The position numbers were made by a program, and so were the translations under genes. A stretch of DNA of 60,510 bases from Devosia sp. GTDB taxonomy: Bacteria; Pseudomonadota; Alphaproteobacteria; Rhizobiales; Devosiaceae. The notes beneath the pieces are model-generated. The model was not told the origin of the DNA and ran no database searches. It saw only the letters and a program-made list of their open reading frames with translations. Shown piece by piece: positions 8,180 through 16,274 of this stretch (within the stretch, counting starts at the first letter, position 1; every line of letters begins with the position of its first letter). The stretch lies in contig NZ_JAQGJM010000025.1 in assembly GCF_028290625.1 (NCBI RefSeq), positions 1-60,510 of the forward strand. Reading direction: 5' to 3'.

Positions 8180-9009
8180 TTGAGGACGCCGCCCAGCTTC
8201 ATGTGGCGGTTGACGTCCTTATAGAGCAGGTAGCGGAACCGGCCCGGCCCGCCCGCGTAACAGGCCTGCGGGCAGAAGGCGCGCAGCCACATGAAATCGC
8301 CGGCCTCGACTTCGACCCAGTCGCGATTGAGCCGATAGACCGCCTTGCCTTCCAGCACATAGAGCCCGTGCTCCATGACATGGGTTTCCTCGAACGGGAT
8401 CGAGGCGCCCGGCTCCAGGGTCACGATATTGACGTGCATGTCGTGGCGCAGATCCTGCGGATCGACGAAACGGGTTGTGCCCCAAGTGTTGGCCGTATCG
8501 GGCATCCAGATGATCGGCTCGTCCTGCTCGTTGGCGACGAAGGCGGGCGGGGTCTCGATGCCCTCGACCGCCTCATAGCGCTTGCGCACCCAATGAAACC
8601 GCACCGGCTCAGTACCCTTGTTGAACAGCGTCCAGACGCAACTGGGCGGCAGGAAAGCGTAACCGCCGGGCTTGAGCAGATGCGCCTTGCCGTCGATCGT
8701 CAGGTTGGCTTGCCCGGTGACCACGAACAGTACGCCTTCGGCAGTCTTGTCCGGCTCCGGCTGCGCACTGCCCCCACCAGGAAAAACCTCCATGATGTAT
8801 TGCGAGAAGGTCTCGGAAAATCCCGACATCGGCCGGGCGATGACCCAGGCCCGGGTCTCGGTCCAATGCGGCAGATAGCTGGTGACGATATCGCGCATGA
8901 CGCCATGCGGAATGACCGCATAGGCCTCGGTGAACACGGCGCGCCCTGCATGCAGGGCAGTCTGCGGTGGAAGGCCGGCGCTGGGGGAGGCGTAGGGAGG
9001 GTTGGCCAT
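8176..9009 (-). CDS. allE: (S)-ureidoglycine aminohydrolase
   Basis: Manganese-dependent bicupin that hydrolyses (S)-ureidoglycine to (S)-ureidoglycolate and ammonia, feeding AllA. The 277-aa sequence has two cupin repeats. The second carries the metal-site block around EETHVMEHGLYVLEG, with His and Glu residues in the expected spacing, and downstream FMWLRAFCPQACY is typical of this family. The start ATG at 9009 fits. It is the upstream partner of allA (4-bp overlap) and lies 68 bp downstream of the arsR-type gene on the same strand. Readthrough from the arsR promoter is possible. Confidence 0.92.
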   Translation of the reverse strand: MANPPYASPSAGLPPQTALHAGRAVFTEAYAVIPHGVMRDIVTSYLPHWTETRAWVIARPMSGFSETFSQYIMEVFPGGGSAQPEPDKTAEGVLFVVTGQANLTIDGKAHLLKPGGYAFLPPSCVWTLFNKGTEPVRFHWVRKRYEAVEGIETPPAFVANEQDEPIIWMPDTANTWGTTRFVDPQDLRHDMHVNIVTLEPGASIPFEETHVMEHGLYVLEGKAVYRLNRDWVEVEAGDFMWLRAFCPQACYAGGPGRFRYLLYKDVNRHMKLGGVLK

Positions 9010-9077
9010 TAGCTCTTCGGGGTCCAGGAATCTTGCCCCAACACTAGAACCTTCAATGGCTTGAGGCCAAGACAGAA

Positions 9078-9410
9078 TTAGTCCGCTGGCGTCTCCACCA
9101 AGCGCTTGAGCTTGCTCAACATGGAACTCGCATAGGCGGCATAAGGGCCGATCCAGCGCTCGTGAATGGCGTGGATCGGTAGCGCGTCGAGATGGTTCCA
9201 GCGCTCGCGGCCCCGGCGTTCCGCCACGATCAGCCCGGCCTCTTCCAGTACCTTAAGATGCTGCATCACGGTGCAGCGGTCCAGCTCCGGCATCAGCTCG
9301 CATAGCATCCCGGTGGTGCGCGGTTCGCTCTTGAGCAGATCGAGCAGATGGCGGCGCGAGCGATGGCTCAGTGCCTTGAAAATCGCATCGTTTTCGTCTT
9401 CGGTTGACAT
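9078..9410 (-). CDS. ArsR-family winged-helix repressor
   Basis: 110-aa winged-helix regulator with the ArsR core AIFKALSHRSRRHLLDLL (residues ~9-26), a recognition helix around DRCTVMQHLKVLEEAGL, and a wing RRGRERWNHL. No metal-binding cysteine pair (CVC-type) is visible, so it belongs to the SdpR/AHSA1-associated class rather than arsenic sensors. It is divergent from an AHSA1/SRPBCC gene, a common two-gene arrangement. An 8-bp inverted repeat (9409-9428) covers its own start codon and no Shine-Dalgarno sequence precedes the ATG, so autoregulation and a leaderless transcript are plausible. Confidence 0.9.
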   Translation of the reverse strand: MSTEDENDAIFKALSHRSRRHLLDLLKSEPRTTGMLCELMPELDRCTVMQHLKVLEEAGLIVAERRGRERWNHLDALPIHAIHERWIGPYAAYASSMLSKLKRLVETPAD

Positions 9411-9428
9411 GTTATAAATCTATAACAT
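9409..9428. promoter_or_regulatory. ArsR-type operator overlapping the arsR start codon
   Basis: ATGTTATA-AATC-TATAACAT is a perfect 8-bp inverted repeat with a 4-bp spacer. AT-rich dyads of this form are typical ArsR-family operators. It lies between the divergent repressor and AHSA1 genes and includes the repressor's ATG (9408-9410). Confidence 0.7.
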
Positions 9429-9461
9429 ATGCTAGTTGCAGTCAAGCAAGAGGAGATGACA

Positions 9462-9914
9462 ATGGCCTATGAATTCAGCGTAAGCGGCCGCATCGCCAAG
9501 CCGGTTTCCGAGGTGTTCGAGGCGGTGGCCGATCCCAAGCAGCTATCAGGTTACTTCACTACCGCCGGTGCAGTCGGGCGGCTGGAAACCGGCGCTACGG
9601 TCACTTGGGACTTCGCCGATTTCCCCGGCGCCTTCCCGGTGACGATCGAGCGCGTGGTCAAAGACAAGGAAATCGTGCTGCATTGGGATGCAGCGTCGGA
9701 TGGCGGGCCGGCCTACCAGACCACTGTCACCATGAGTTTCGAGGCGCTGGACGACGGGCGTACCCTGGTGCGCATTTCGGAAGCCGGCTGGCACGAAAAC
9801 GCCGCCTCGCTCAAAGCCTCCTTCGGCAATTGCGAAGGCTGGACCGGCATGTTGTGCGCGCTCAAAATCTACATCGAGCACGGCATCAATCTGCGCGATG
9901 GATTCTACAAATAA
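9462..9914 (+). CDS. SRPBCC/AHSA1 domain protein
   Basis: 150-aa START-like (AHSA1) domain protein with the usual pattern: an N-terminal FSVSGRIAKPVSEVFEAVADP strand-helix segment, a TWDFADFPG strand and a C-terminal amphipathic helix starting near NCEGWTGMLCALK. Members form a hydrophobic cavity; the ligand is unknown. ATG at 9462 is chosen because AGGAG lies about 7 nt before it; ATGs at 9429 and 9456 have poor spacing. It is divergently paired with the ArsR-type repressor, which is its most likely regulator through the dyad at 9409-9428. Confidence 0.85.
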   Translation: MAYEFSVSGRIAKPVSEVFEAVADPKQLSGYFTTAGAVGRLETGATVTWDFADFPGAFPVTIERVVKDKEIVLHWDAASDGGPAYQTTVTMSFEALDDGRTLVRISEAGWHENAASLKASFGNCEGWTGMLCALKIYIEHGINLRDGFYK

Positions 9915-9981
9915 CGGAGTGACGCGTTAAGTACCCGTTAGCGTTACCGAATCCGTAAGATTTGGCTGGCATGATAAAGGC

Positions 9982-10131
9982 ATGTATGAGTACCAGACCC
10001 ATCATGAGTTCGCGCCGCACGGCTGGGTGAAACACCACCTGCCATGGCTCGCCATCTTTGCCTTCGTCTTCGGCCTGATCCAGGACGGGGACGAACACGA
10101 AGCCAAGGACAGCGACGCGTTTTTCGGCTGA
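9982..10131 (+). CDS. Putative 49-aa small protein
   Basis: ATG at 9982 is preceded by AAAGG. The product starts MYEYQTHHEFAPHGWVKHHL, has a hydrophobic centre (WLAIFAFVFGLI, residues ~26-37) and an acidic tail, so a short membrane-associated protein is likely. Codon usage resembles neighbouring real genes. Just upstream CGTTA occurs three times within about 25 bp (9925-9950). No family is recognised. Confidence 0.5.
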   Translation: MYEYQTHHEFAPHGWVKHHLPWLAIFAFVFGLIQDGDEHEAKDSDAFFG

Positions 10132-10191
10132 GGCCGCCGAGGCCTCAGCTGCCACCTCGGCTCGCGCCGGGATGAGTGCGCGTGGGCGTAA

Positions 10192-11607
10192 CTACCCCAA
10201 TAAACCCTCTACCCGCAGCAATGCGATCCGTTCCACCTGCGCACAGGCCGTGGCAAACTCCTCCTCCGCATCATTGCTCAGCCGCGTCTCGAACGCCGCC
10301 AGTATCGACGCCTTGGTGTTGTCCTTGACCGCGATGATGAACGGGAAGCCGAATTTCTCCACATAGGCGGTGTTGAGCCGGGTAAATGCCTCGCGCTCGT
10401 CGTCGGTCAGCGCATCCAGCCCCGCCGAAGCCTGTTCGGCGGCAGAGGCCTCGGTCAGCCGCTTGGCGGCGGCCAGCTTGCTGGCCAAATCCGGATGGGC
10501 GCGCAGTACAGCGAAGCGTTCCTCGATGCTGGCCATGCGGAACTGCGTGCGCAGCGCAAAATGCAGGCCGATGGCGGTGTCGTTGGATGGCCCCAGCTCA
10601 CCGCTCCAGGCGCGCTCGGCGATCCAGTGCGAATGCTCGAAGATCGAGCCGAACTTGTTCACGAACTCAGCTTTTTCGAGCTGCGAGGGGATCAGCGTCG
10701 GCGCCTGATACGGATGCTCCCTGGCCCAGTGGCGCGCGATATCGATGCGAGTGGGCACCCACACCTTGTCGTGGCCGGCAATGTAATCGAGGAATTTCTG
10801 CAGCCCCATGACGCGGCCCGGCTGCCCGACCAGGCGGCAATGCAGCCCGATCGACATCATCTTCGGGCTGCCCGCCTTGCCCTCGGCATAGAGGCAATCG
10901 AAACTGTCCTTGAGGAACTGGAAATATTCCTCGCCATTGTCGAAGCCCGACGCGGTGACGAAGCGCATGTCGTTAGCACTGAGCGTATAGGGGATGATCA
11001 GTTGTGGGCGGCCCTGATGGACACGCCAATAGGGCAGGTCATCGTCATAGGTGTCCGACACATATTCGAAGCCGCCTTCCTCCGACACCAGGTCGACGGT
11101 GTTCAGCGAACAGCGGCCCGTATACCAGCCGGTGGGCCGCGATCCCGTGGCGATAGTGTGCAGCCGGACCGCCTCGGCGATCTGCTCGCGCTCCACTTCG
11201 GGCGGCATGTCCTTGTGCTCGACCCATTTATAGCCGTGGCTGGCAATCTCCCAGCCGGCCTCCTGCATGGCCGCTAACTGGTTGGGCGCACGCATCAGCG
11301 CCGTGGCGACGCCATAAATGGTCAGCGGCAGGTTCCGCTCGGTGAACAGCCGGTGCAGCCGCCAAAATCCGGCGCGGGCCCCGTATTCGTACATCGACTC
11401 GATGTTCCAGTGCCGCAGCCCTGGCCAGGGCGCCGCCCCCACCACATCGGCCAGGAACGCCTCGGACCCCGAATCGCCATGCAGGATATTGTTTTCCCCG
11501 CCCTCTTCGTAGTTCAGCACGAATTGCACGGCCACATGGGCGCCGTCGGGCCAGTTGGCCTGCGGTGGGTTAGGACCATAGCCGACCATGTCGCGGGGAT
11601 AACGCAT
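10192..11607 (-). CDS. puuE: Bifunctional allantoinase (PuuE) / OHCU decarboxylase (UraD) fusion
   Basis: 471-aa fusion of two consecutive purine-pathway enzymes. Residues 1-~305 are a polysaccharide-deacetylase-fold allantoinase of the PuuE type, metal-independent in known members: MRYPRDMVGYGPNPPQ start, NYEEGGE, and GWEIASHGYKW. Residues ~310-471 are a 2-oxo-4-hydroxy-4-carboxy-5-ureidoimidazoline decarboxylase domain with the typical FVNKFGSIFEHSHWIAERAW beginning, the AHPDLA motif and the C-terminal KFGFPFIIAVK. The C-terminal domain acts first (OHCU to S-allantoin), then the N-terminal domain opens the ring to allantoate. It is divergent from uraH, whose product makes OHCU. Confidence 0.93.
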   Translation of the reverse strand: MRYPRDMVGYGPNPPQANWPDGAHVAVQFVLNYEEGGENNILHGDSGSEAFLADVVGAAPWPGLRHWNIESMYEYGARAGFWRLHRLFTERNLPLTIYGVATALMRAPNQLAAMQEAGWEIASHGYKWVEHKDMPPEVEREQIAEAVRLHTIATGSRPTGWYTGRCSLNTVDLVSEEGGFEYVSDTYDDDLPYWRVHQGRPQLIIPYTLSANDMRFVTASGFDNGEEYFQFLKDSFDCLYAEGKAGSPKMMSIGLHCRLVGQPGRVMGLQKFLDYIAGHDKVWVPTRIDIARHWAREHPYQAPTLIPSQLEKAEFVNKFGSIFEHSHWIAERAWSGELGPSNDTAIGLHFALRTQFRMASIEERFAVLRAHPDLASKLAAAKRLTEASAAEQASAGLDALTDDEREAFTRLNTAYVEKFGFPFIIAVKDNTKASILAAFETRLSNDAEEEFATACAQVERIALLRVEGLLG

Positions 11608-11769
11608 TTTTTGTCTCGCTTGCAGTTCGCTCCGAGTCTACCCGTTGCGGCCGCCACGGCAAGATGCACAAAAATGGACCATCTGGTAAAAATTAGGCGA
11701 AATCCCTCTTGGCCTGCTCGCCAATTGCGATAGTCTCGCAGTTCGGGGACCACAGACGGAAAGCAGCGA
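11608..11769. promoter_or_regulatory. Divergent promoter region, puuE-uraD / uraH
   Basis: 162 bp between the two divergent purine operons. It contains a short dyad ACCATCTGGT (11678-11687) next to an A/T-rich tract. No purine regulator gene is found in the window, so which factor acts here is unknown. Confidence 0.4.
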
Positions 11770-12126
11770 ATGGCGGGTTCAGGACGCCTGACGACACACG
11801 TACTCGATACCATGCATGGCAAGCCGGCCCGCGGCATGCGGCTGGATTTGCTGTTCGTGCATGGGGATCACACCCACCACATCAGCGAAGGCTATACCAA
11901 TGCCGATGGCCGCGTGGACCAGCCCTTGCTGGACGCGGACCAGTTCCAACATGGCATTTACGAAATCCATTTCCATGTCGGCCAGTATTTTGAGCGCCTT
12001 GGCGTCGAGCTGGAGAATCCATTCCTCGACGTGGTGCCAGTGCGCTTCGAAATCAGCGCCGACAGCCACTATCATGTGCCGCTGCTGGTCAGCCCCTTCG
12101 CCTATTCGACATACAGGGGCAGCTAG
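11770..12126 (+). CDS. uraH: 5-hydroxyisourate hydrolase (transthyretin-like)
   Basis: Hydrolyses 5-hydroxyisourate, the PuuD product, to OHCU. The 118-aa protein has the transthyretin-like fold signatures: N-terminal LTTHVLDTMHGKPA with the catalytic His, and the diagnostic C-terminal tetrapeptide YRGS, which distinguishes HIU hydrolases from transthyretins. It is the first gene of the plus-strand purine operon, and its stop codon is directly followed by the xdhA ATG. Confidence 0.97.
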   Translation: MAGSGRLTTHVLDTMHGKPARGMRLDLLFVHGDHTHHISEGYTNADGRVDQPLLDADQFQHGIYEIHFHVGQYFERLGVELENPFLDVVPVRFEISADSHYHVPLLVSPFAYSTYRGS

Positions 12127-13584
12127 ATGGTCGCGATCAGCCACGCCGTCCGCTTCATCCTCAATGACGAGGAAATCGCGCTCACCGATGTGGCCGCGGA
12201 CGCGACGCTGCTCGATTATCTGCGCCTGACAAAACGCCTGCGCGGCTCCAAGGAAGGCTGCGCCGAGGGCGATTGTGGGGCCTGCACCGTGCTGGTCGGC
12301 CGCCTGATGGGCGACGAAATCATCTACGACTCGGTCACCGCCTGCATCCGCTTCGTCGGCAGCCTGCACGGCACCCATGTGGTCACTGTCGAGCATCTGG
12401 CCGCAAAGGACGGCACGTTGCATCCGGTGCAGCAGGCCATGGTCGACCATCACGGCAGCCAATGCGGCTTCTGCACGCCGGGCTTCGTCATGAGCCTCTA
12501 TGGCCTCTGGATGCGCGATCCCAATCCGACTCAGCCCGCCATCGAAAAGGCCCTGCAGGGCAATCTCTGCCGCTGCACCGGCTATGCCCCCATCATCCGC
12601 GCCGCCAAGGCGATCTCGTCCTATGGCGCGCCCGAGGCCGATCCGCTGCGCGCCGAACGCATCGCGCTCAAGGCCCGCATAACCGCGCTGAACGATGGCT
12701 CGCGCGTCGAAATCGGCGACAGCATCATCATTCCCGCCAGCCTCGACGATTTCGCCACCGTCTATGAAGTCAATCCCAAGGCGACCATCGTCGCTGGCTC
12801 GACCGATGTGGGGCTCTGGGTCACCAAATTCATGCGCGATATCAGCCCGGTGATCTTCATCGGCAATCTGCAGGAGCTCAAGCGCATCGCCGAAAACGAC
12901 AGTGAGCTGCGCTATTATGCCGGCGTGTCCTACTCCGAGGCCATGCCGACGCTGACGACGTATTTCCCGCAACTCGCCGAACTATGGGACCGCATTGCTG
13001 GCGAGCAGATCCGCAATATGGGCACCATCGGCGGCAATATCGCCAATGGCTCGCCCATCGGCGATACCCCGCCGCCCTTGATTGCGCTCGGCGCCAAGCT
13101 GCATTTGCGGCGTGGCGAGCACCGCCGCGAGATCAAGCTCGAGGACTATTTCCTCGCCTATGGCAAGCAGGACCGCCAACCGGGCGAGTTCGTCGAAAGC
13201 GTCACCATTCCGCATTTGCCGGCCGGCGAACAATTCGCCACCTACAAGATCTCCAAGCGTCGCGAGGAGGACATTTCTGCCCTCTGCGGCGCCTTCCGCG
13301 TCTTCGTCAACGATACCGGAACCGTCGGCATGGTCCGCATCGCCTTTGGCGGCATGGCGGCAACGCCCAAGCGCGCCAAGGCCGTCGAAGCCGCGCTCGT
13401 CGGGAAGCCCTGGACGCTGGACACGATCGACGCCGCCATTGCGGCCTTCGCCGAAGACTACCAGCCCATTTCCGATATGCGGGCCAGCGCCGAATACCGC
13501 TTCACCGTCGCGCAAAACCTGCTGCGTCGGTTCTTCCTCGAAACCACCGGCCAGGGCACGCGGCTAACGCGCGAGGTGGCATGA
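12127..13584 (+). CDS. xdhA: Xanthine dehydrogenase small subunit (2Fe-2S/FAD)
   Basis: Electron-transfer subunit of XdhAB, which oxidises hypoxanthine and xanthine to urate. The N-terminal plant-type 2Fe-2S domain has Cys45, Cys50, Cys53 and Cys73. The second 2Fe-2S domain shows CGFCTPG and CRCTGYAPI. From ~190 on is the FAD-binding domain with IVAGSTDVGLW and GTIGGNIANGSPIGD, then the CO-dehydrogenase flavoprotein C-terminal domain. 485 aa matches bacterial XdhA. The start follows the uraH stop without a gap. A 148-bp repeat element separates it from xdhB. Confidence 0.96.
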   Translation: MVAISHAVRFILNDEEIALTDVAADATLLDYLRLTKRLRGSKEGCAEGDCGACTVLVGRLMGDEIIYDSVTACIRFVGSLHGTHVVTVEHLAAKDGTLHPVQQAMVDHHGSQCGFCTPGFVMSLYGLWMRDPNPTQPAIEKALQGNLCRCTGYAPIIRAAKAISSYGAPEADPLRAERIALKARITALNDGSRVEIGDSIIIPASLDDFATVYEVNPKATIVAGSTDVGLWVTKFMRDISPVIFIGNLQELKRIAENDSELRYYAGVSYSEAMPTLTTYFPQLAELWDRIAGEQIRNMGTIGGNIANGSPIGDTPPPLIALGAKLHLRRGEHRREIKLEDYFLAYGKQDRQPGEFVESVTIPHLPAGEQFATYKISKRREEDISALCGAFRVFVNDTGTVGMVRIAFGGMAATPKRAKAVEAALVGKPWTLDTIDAAIAAFAEDYQPISDMRASAEYRFTVAQNLLRRFFLETTGQGTRLTREVA

Positions 13585-13616
13585 TGGTGGTGTTGAACAA
13601 ACCTTTCAGTCGTCAC

Positions 13617-13764
13617 CCTTCTCCCCTTGCGGGAGAAGGTGCCCGAAGGGCGGATGAGGGGTTTCTTTCTTCCGCCGCGGAAACATGGGCGAGCGCAGTA
13701 CCCCTCACCCTGACTTTTCTGCTGAACGCAGAAAAGTCGGTCCCTCTCCCGCAAGGGGAGAGGG
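13617..13764. repeat. Intra-operon structured repeat, copy 1 (xdhA-xdhB)
   Basis: Outer arms read CCCTTCTCCCCTTGCGGGAG and, at 13742-13764, the near-complement CCCTCTCCCGCAAGGGGAG. Inside is a perfect 11-bp hairpin (13712-13722 with 13728-13738, loop TGAAC). A second copy at 21827-21978 keeps the loop and changes the stem with compensation. It fills the xdhA-xdhB gap. Confidence 0.85.
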
Positions 13765-13789
13765 GAGGTCCGGAGGCGGGGAATTTCCC

Positions 13790-16117
13790 ATGAACAAGCA
13801 CCCAACCATCGCCCGTTCGACGCTCCACTCCTCCAGCCGCCACGACAGCGGCCCCAAACACGTCGCCGGTGTCGCCGAATACATCGACGATATCGTCGAG
13901 CCCGAAGGCACCATGCATGCCTATCTGGCGCTCTCCACCAGGGCCCATGCCGAAATCGTCGCCATCGACTACACGGCGGTCAAATCCGCTCCCGGCGTCA
14001 TCGGCGTGCTGACCGCCGATGATATCCTGGGCGAAAACGACGTCAGCCCCAGCCACCAGCATGACGAGCCGATCTTCGCCATCGGCAAAGTTCATTTCTG
14101 GGGCCAGCCTATCTTTGCGGTGATTGCCGAGACCCGCGATCTCGCCCGCCGCGCCGCCCACTTGGCCAAGGTCGAATACCGCGACCTGCCGCACGCTATC
14201 GATGTACGCGCCGCGCAGGCCGCCGGCGGCAAGCTGGTCACCGAGCCGCTTAAGCTGGAACGCGGCGATGTCGAAGCCGGTCTCGCTTCGTCTCCGCGCC
14301 GCCTCAAGGGCAGCGTCGTCATCGGCGGGCAGGACCACTTCTATCTCGAAGGCCAGATCGCCCTCGCCATCCCCGGCGAGGACGAGGATGTGACCGTGTT
14401 TTCGTCCACCCAGCATCCCAGCGAAGTCCAGCTCATGGTCGCGCACGCGCTGGGCATTCACCAGCATGCTGTGACGGTCAATGTGCGCCGCATGGGCGGT
14501 GGTTTTGGCGGCAAGGAAACCCAGGGCAACCTGTTTGCCGCCGTCGCCGCCATCGCTGCCAAAAAGTGGCACCGCGCCTGCAAAATCCGCCCCGATCGGG
14601 ACGATGACATGACCGCTACCGGCAAGCGCCACGATTTCGTGGTCGATTACGATGTCGGCTTCGATGACCACGGTAGAATCCACGCGGTCGACGCCATCTA
14701 CGGCGCCCGCGCCGGCTTCTCGTCCGACCTCAGCGGCCCTGTCACCGATCGCGCTCTGTTCCATTGCGACAATGCCTATTGGTATCCCGCGGTCCGCGCC
14801 GTCTCGCAGCCGCTCTATACCAACACGGTCTCCAACACCGCGTTTCGCGGCTTCGGCGGCCCGCAGGGCATGATGGCGGCCGAGCGCTGGATCGAGAATA
14901 TCGCCTACACTCTCGGCAAGGATCCGCTCGAGATCCGCAAGGCCAATTTCTACGGCACCGACACCAACAATATCACGCCCTATCACCAGACCATCGGCGA
15001 CAACATCGTCCACCGTATCGTCGATGAGTTGGAAACCTCGTCCGATTATCAGGCCCGCCGCCAGGCCGTGCTGGCCTTCAACGCGGCCAGTGCCGTCCTC
15101 AAAAAGGGCATCGCGCTGACGCCGGTCAAGTTCGGCATTTCCTTCACCGCCACCTGGTTCAACCAGGCCGGCGCGCTGGTGCATGTCTATCGCGATGGCT
15201 CGATCCATCTGAGCCATGGCGGCACCGAAATGGGGCAGGGGCTTTATATCAAGGTGGCGCAGGTGCTGGCCGATGCCTTCGGCGTCGGGCTCGACGCCGT
15301 CAAGATCATGGCGACGACGACCGGCAAGGTGCCCAACACATCCGCCACCGCCGCCTCGTCCGGCTCCGATCTCAACGGCATGGCGGCCTATGACGCCGCC
15401 CGCCAGATCAAGGAACGGCTGGTCGTCCACGCCGCCAAACTCTACCAGTGCGACGAAGCCGAAGTGCTTTGGGTGCCGGGCGGCATCCAGGCCGGCGATC
15501 AATTCGTGCCGTTCGACGAACTGGTGGCTTCGGCCTATCTCAACCGCGTCCAGCTCTCCGCCGCCGGCTTCTACCAGACGCCGACAATCCACTGGGACCG
15601 CGCGACTGGCCGCGGCCATCCGTTCTACTATTTCGCCTATGGGGCATCGGTTTCGGAGGTCACCATCGATACGCTGACCGGCGAATACATCGTCGATCGC
15701 GTCGATATCCTGCACGATGTCGGCAAGTCGCTGAACCCGGCTATCGATATCGGCCAGGTCGAAGGCGGCTTCATCCAGGGCATGGGCTGGCTCACCACCG
15801 AGGAGCTGGTGTGGGACGACAAGGGCCAATTGCGCACCAAGGCGCCCTCGACCTACAAAATCCCCGTCGCCTCGGACGTGCCACCGATTTTCACCGTCAA
15901 ACTGGCCGAATGGTCGATCAATGCCGAGCCCACCATCGGCCGCTCCAAAGCGGTCGGCGAGCCACCCCTGATGCTGGCGATGAGCGTGGTCGAGGCGCTG
16001 TCGATGGCGGTGGCATCGGTTGCCGAATATAAAATTGCACCAAACCTCGATACGCCGGTGACGCCCGAGCGGGTGTTGATGGGATGCGAGAGATTGAAGC
16101 GGGAGGCGAGGGGTTGA
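13790..16117 (+). CDS. xdhB: Xanthine dehydrogenase large subunit (molybdopterin)
   Basis: Catalytic molybdenum-cofactor subunit that hydroxylates xanthine to urate. About 775 aa. Visible Moco-binding signatures: GGGFGGKE, FRGFGGPQGM, GGTEMGQGLYIKVAQ, and the C-terminal VGEPPLMLA, which carries the catalytic Glu. The frame is open further upstream through the repeat element, but the ATG at 13790 gives the expected MNKHPTIARSTLHSSS start and is preceded by GGGGAA. Transcription from xdhA must run through the repeat, so the repeat may tune XdhA:XdhB ratios or mRNA stability. Confidence 0.96.
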   Translation: MNKHPTIARSTLHSSSRHDSGPKHVAGVAEYIDDIVEPEGTMHAYLALSTRAHAEIVAIDYTAVKSAPGVIGVLTADDILGENDVSPSHQHDEPIFAIGKVHFWGQPIFAVIAETRDLARRAAHLAKVEYRDLPHAIDVRAAQAAGGKLVTEPLKLERGDVEAGLASSPRRLKGSVVIGGQDHFYLEGQIALAIPGEDEDVTVFSSTQHPSEVQLMVAHALGIHQHAVTVNVRRMGGGFGGKETQGNLFAAVAAIAAKKWHRACKIRPDRDDDMTATGKRHDFVVDYDVGFDDHGRIHAVDAIYGARAGFSSDLSGPVTDRALFHCDNAYWYPAVRAVSQPLYTNTVSNTAFRGFGGPQGMMAAERWIENIAYTLGKDPLEIRKANFYGTDTNNITPYHQTIGDNIVHRIVDELETSSDYQARRQAVLAFNAASAVLKKGIALTPVKFGISFTATWFNQAGALVHVYRDGSIHLSHGGTEMGQGLYIKVAQVLADAFGVGLDAVKIMATTTGKVPNTSATAASSGSDLNGMAAYDAARQIKERLVVHAAKLYQCDEAEVLWVPGGIQAGDQFVPFDELVASAYLNRVQLSAAGFYQTPTIHWDRATGRGHPFYYFAYGASVSEVTIDTLTGEYIVDRVDILHDVGKSLNPAIDIGQVEGGFIQGMGWLTTEELVWDDKGQLRTKAPSTYKIPVASDVPPIFTVKLAEWSINAEPTIGRSKAVGEPPLMLAMSVVEALSMAVASVAEYKIAPNLDTPVTPERVLMGCERLKREARG

Positions 16118-16137
16118 GCTTGGCGCTTGCTGCCTCA

Positions 16138-16249
16138 CCCCCACCTAACCTCCCCCTGATAGGGGGAGGAACACCATCGTTTGCTTGTCGCGATCTGGTT
16201 CCAACCACAGTCCGGCTCCTTCCCCTGTCAGGGGGAGGTTGGGTGGGGG
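16138..16249. repeat. Foldback element between xdhB and xdhC
   Basis: A 22-bp inverted repeat (16138-16159 with 16228-16249, one T/G mismatch) rich in C and G runs, plus an internal CCCCCTGATAGGGGG hairpin. It differs in sequence from the element between xdhA and xdhB but has the same position type, an intra-operon gap. Confidence 0.75.
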
Positions 16250-16274
16250 GGCTGGCTATGCGCGAGGCCACCTC

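Noticed and set aside
13613..16144. 843-codon open frame on the minus strand across xdhB
   Set aside because: Mirror of the xdhB coding frame, Gly/Asp/Val-rich, no motifs; xdhB is unambiguous.
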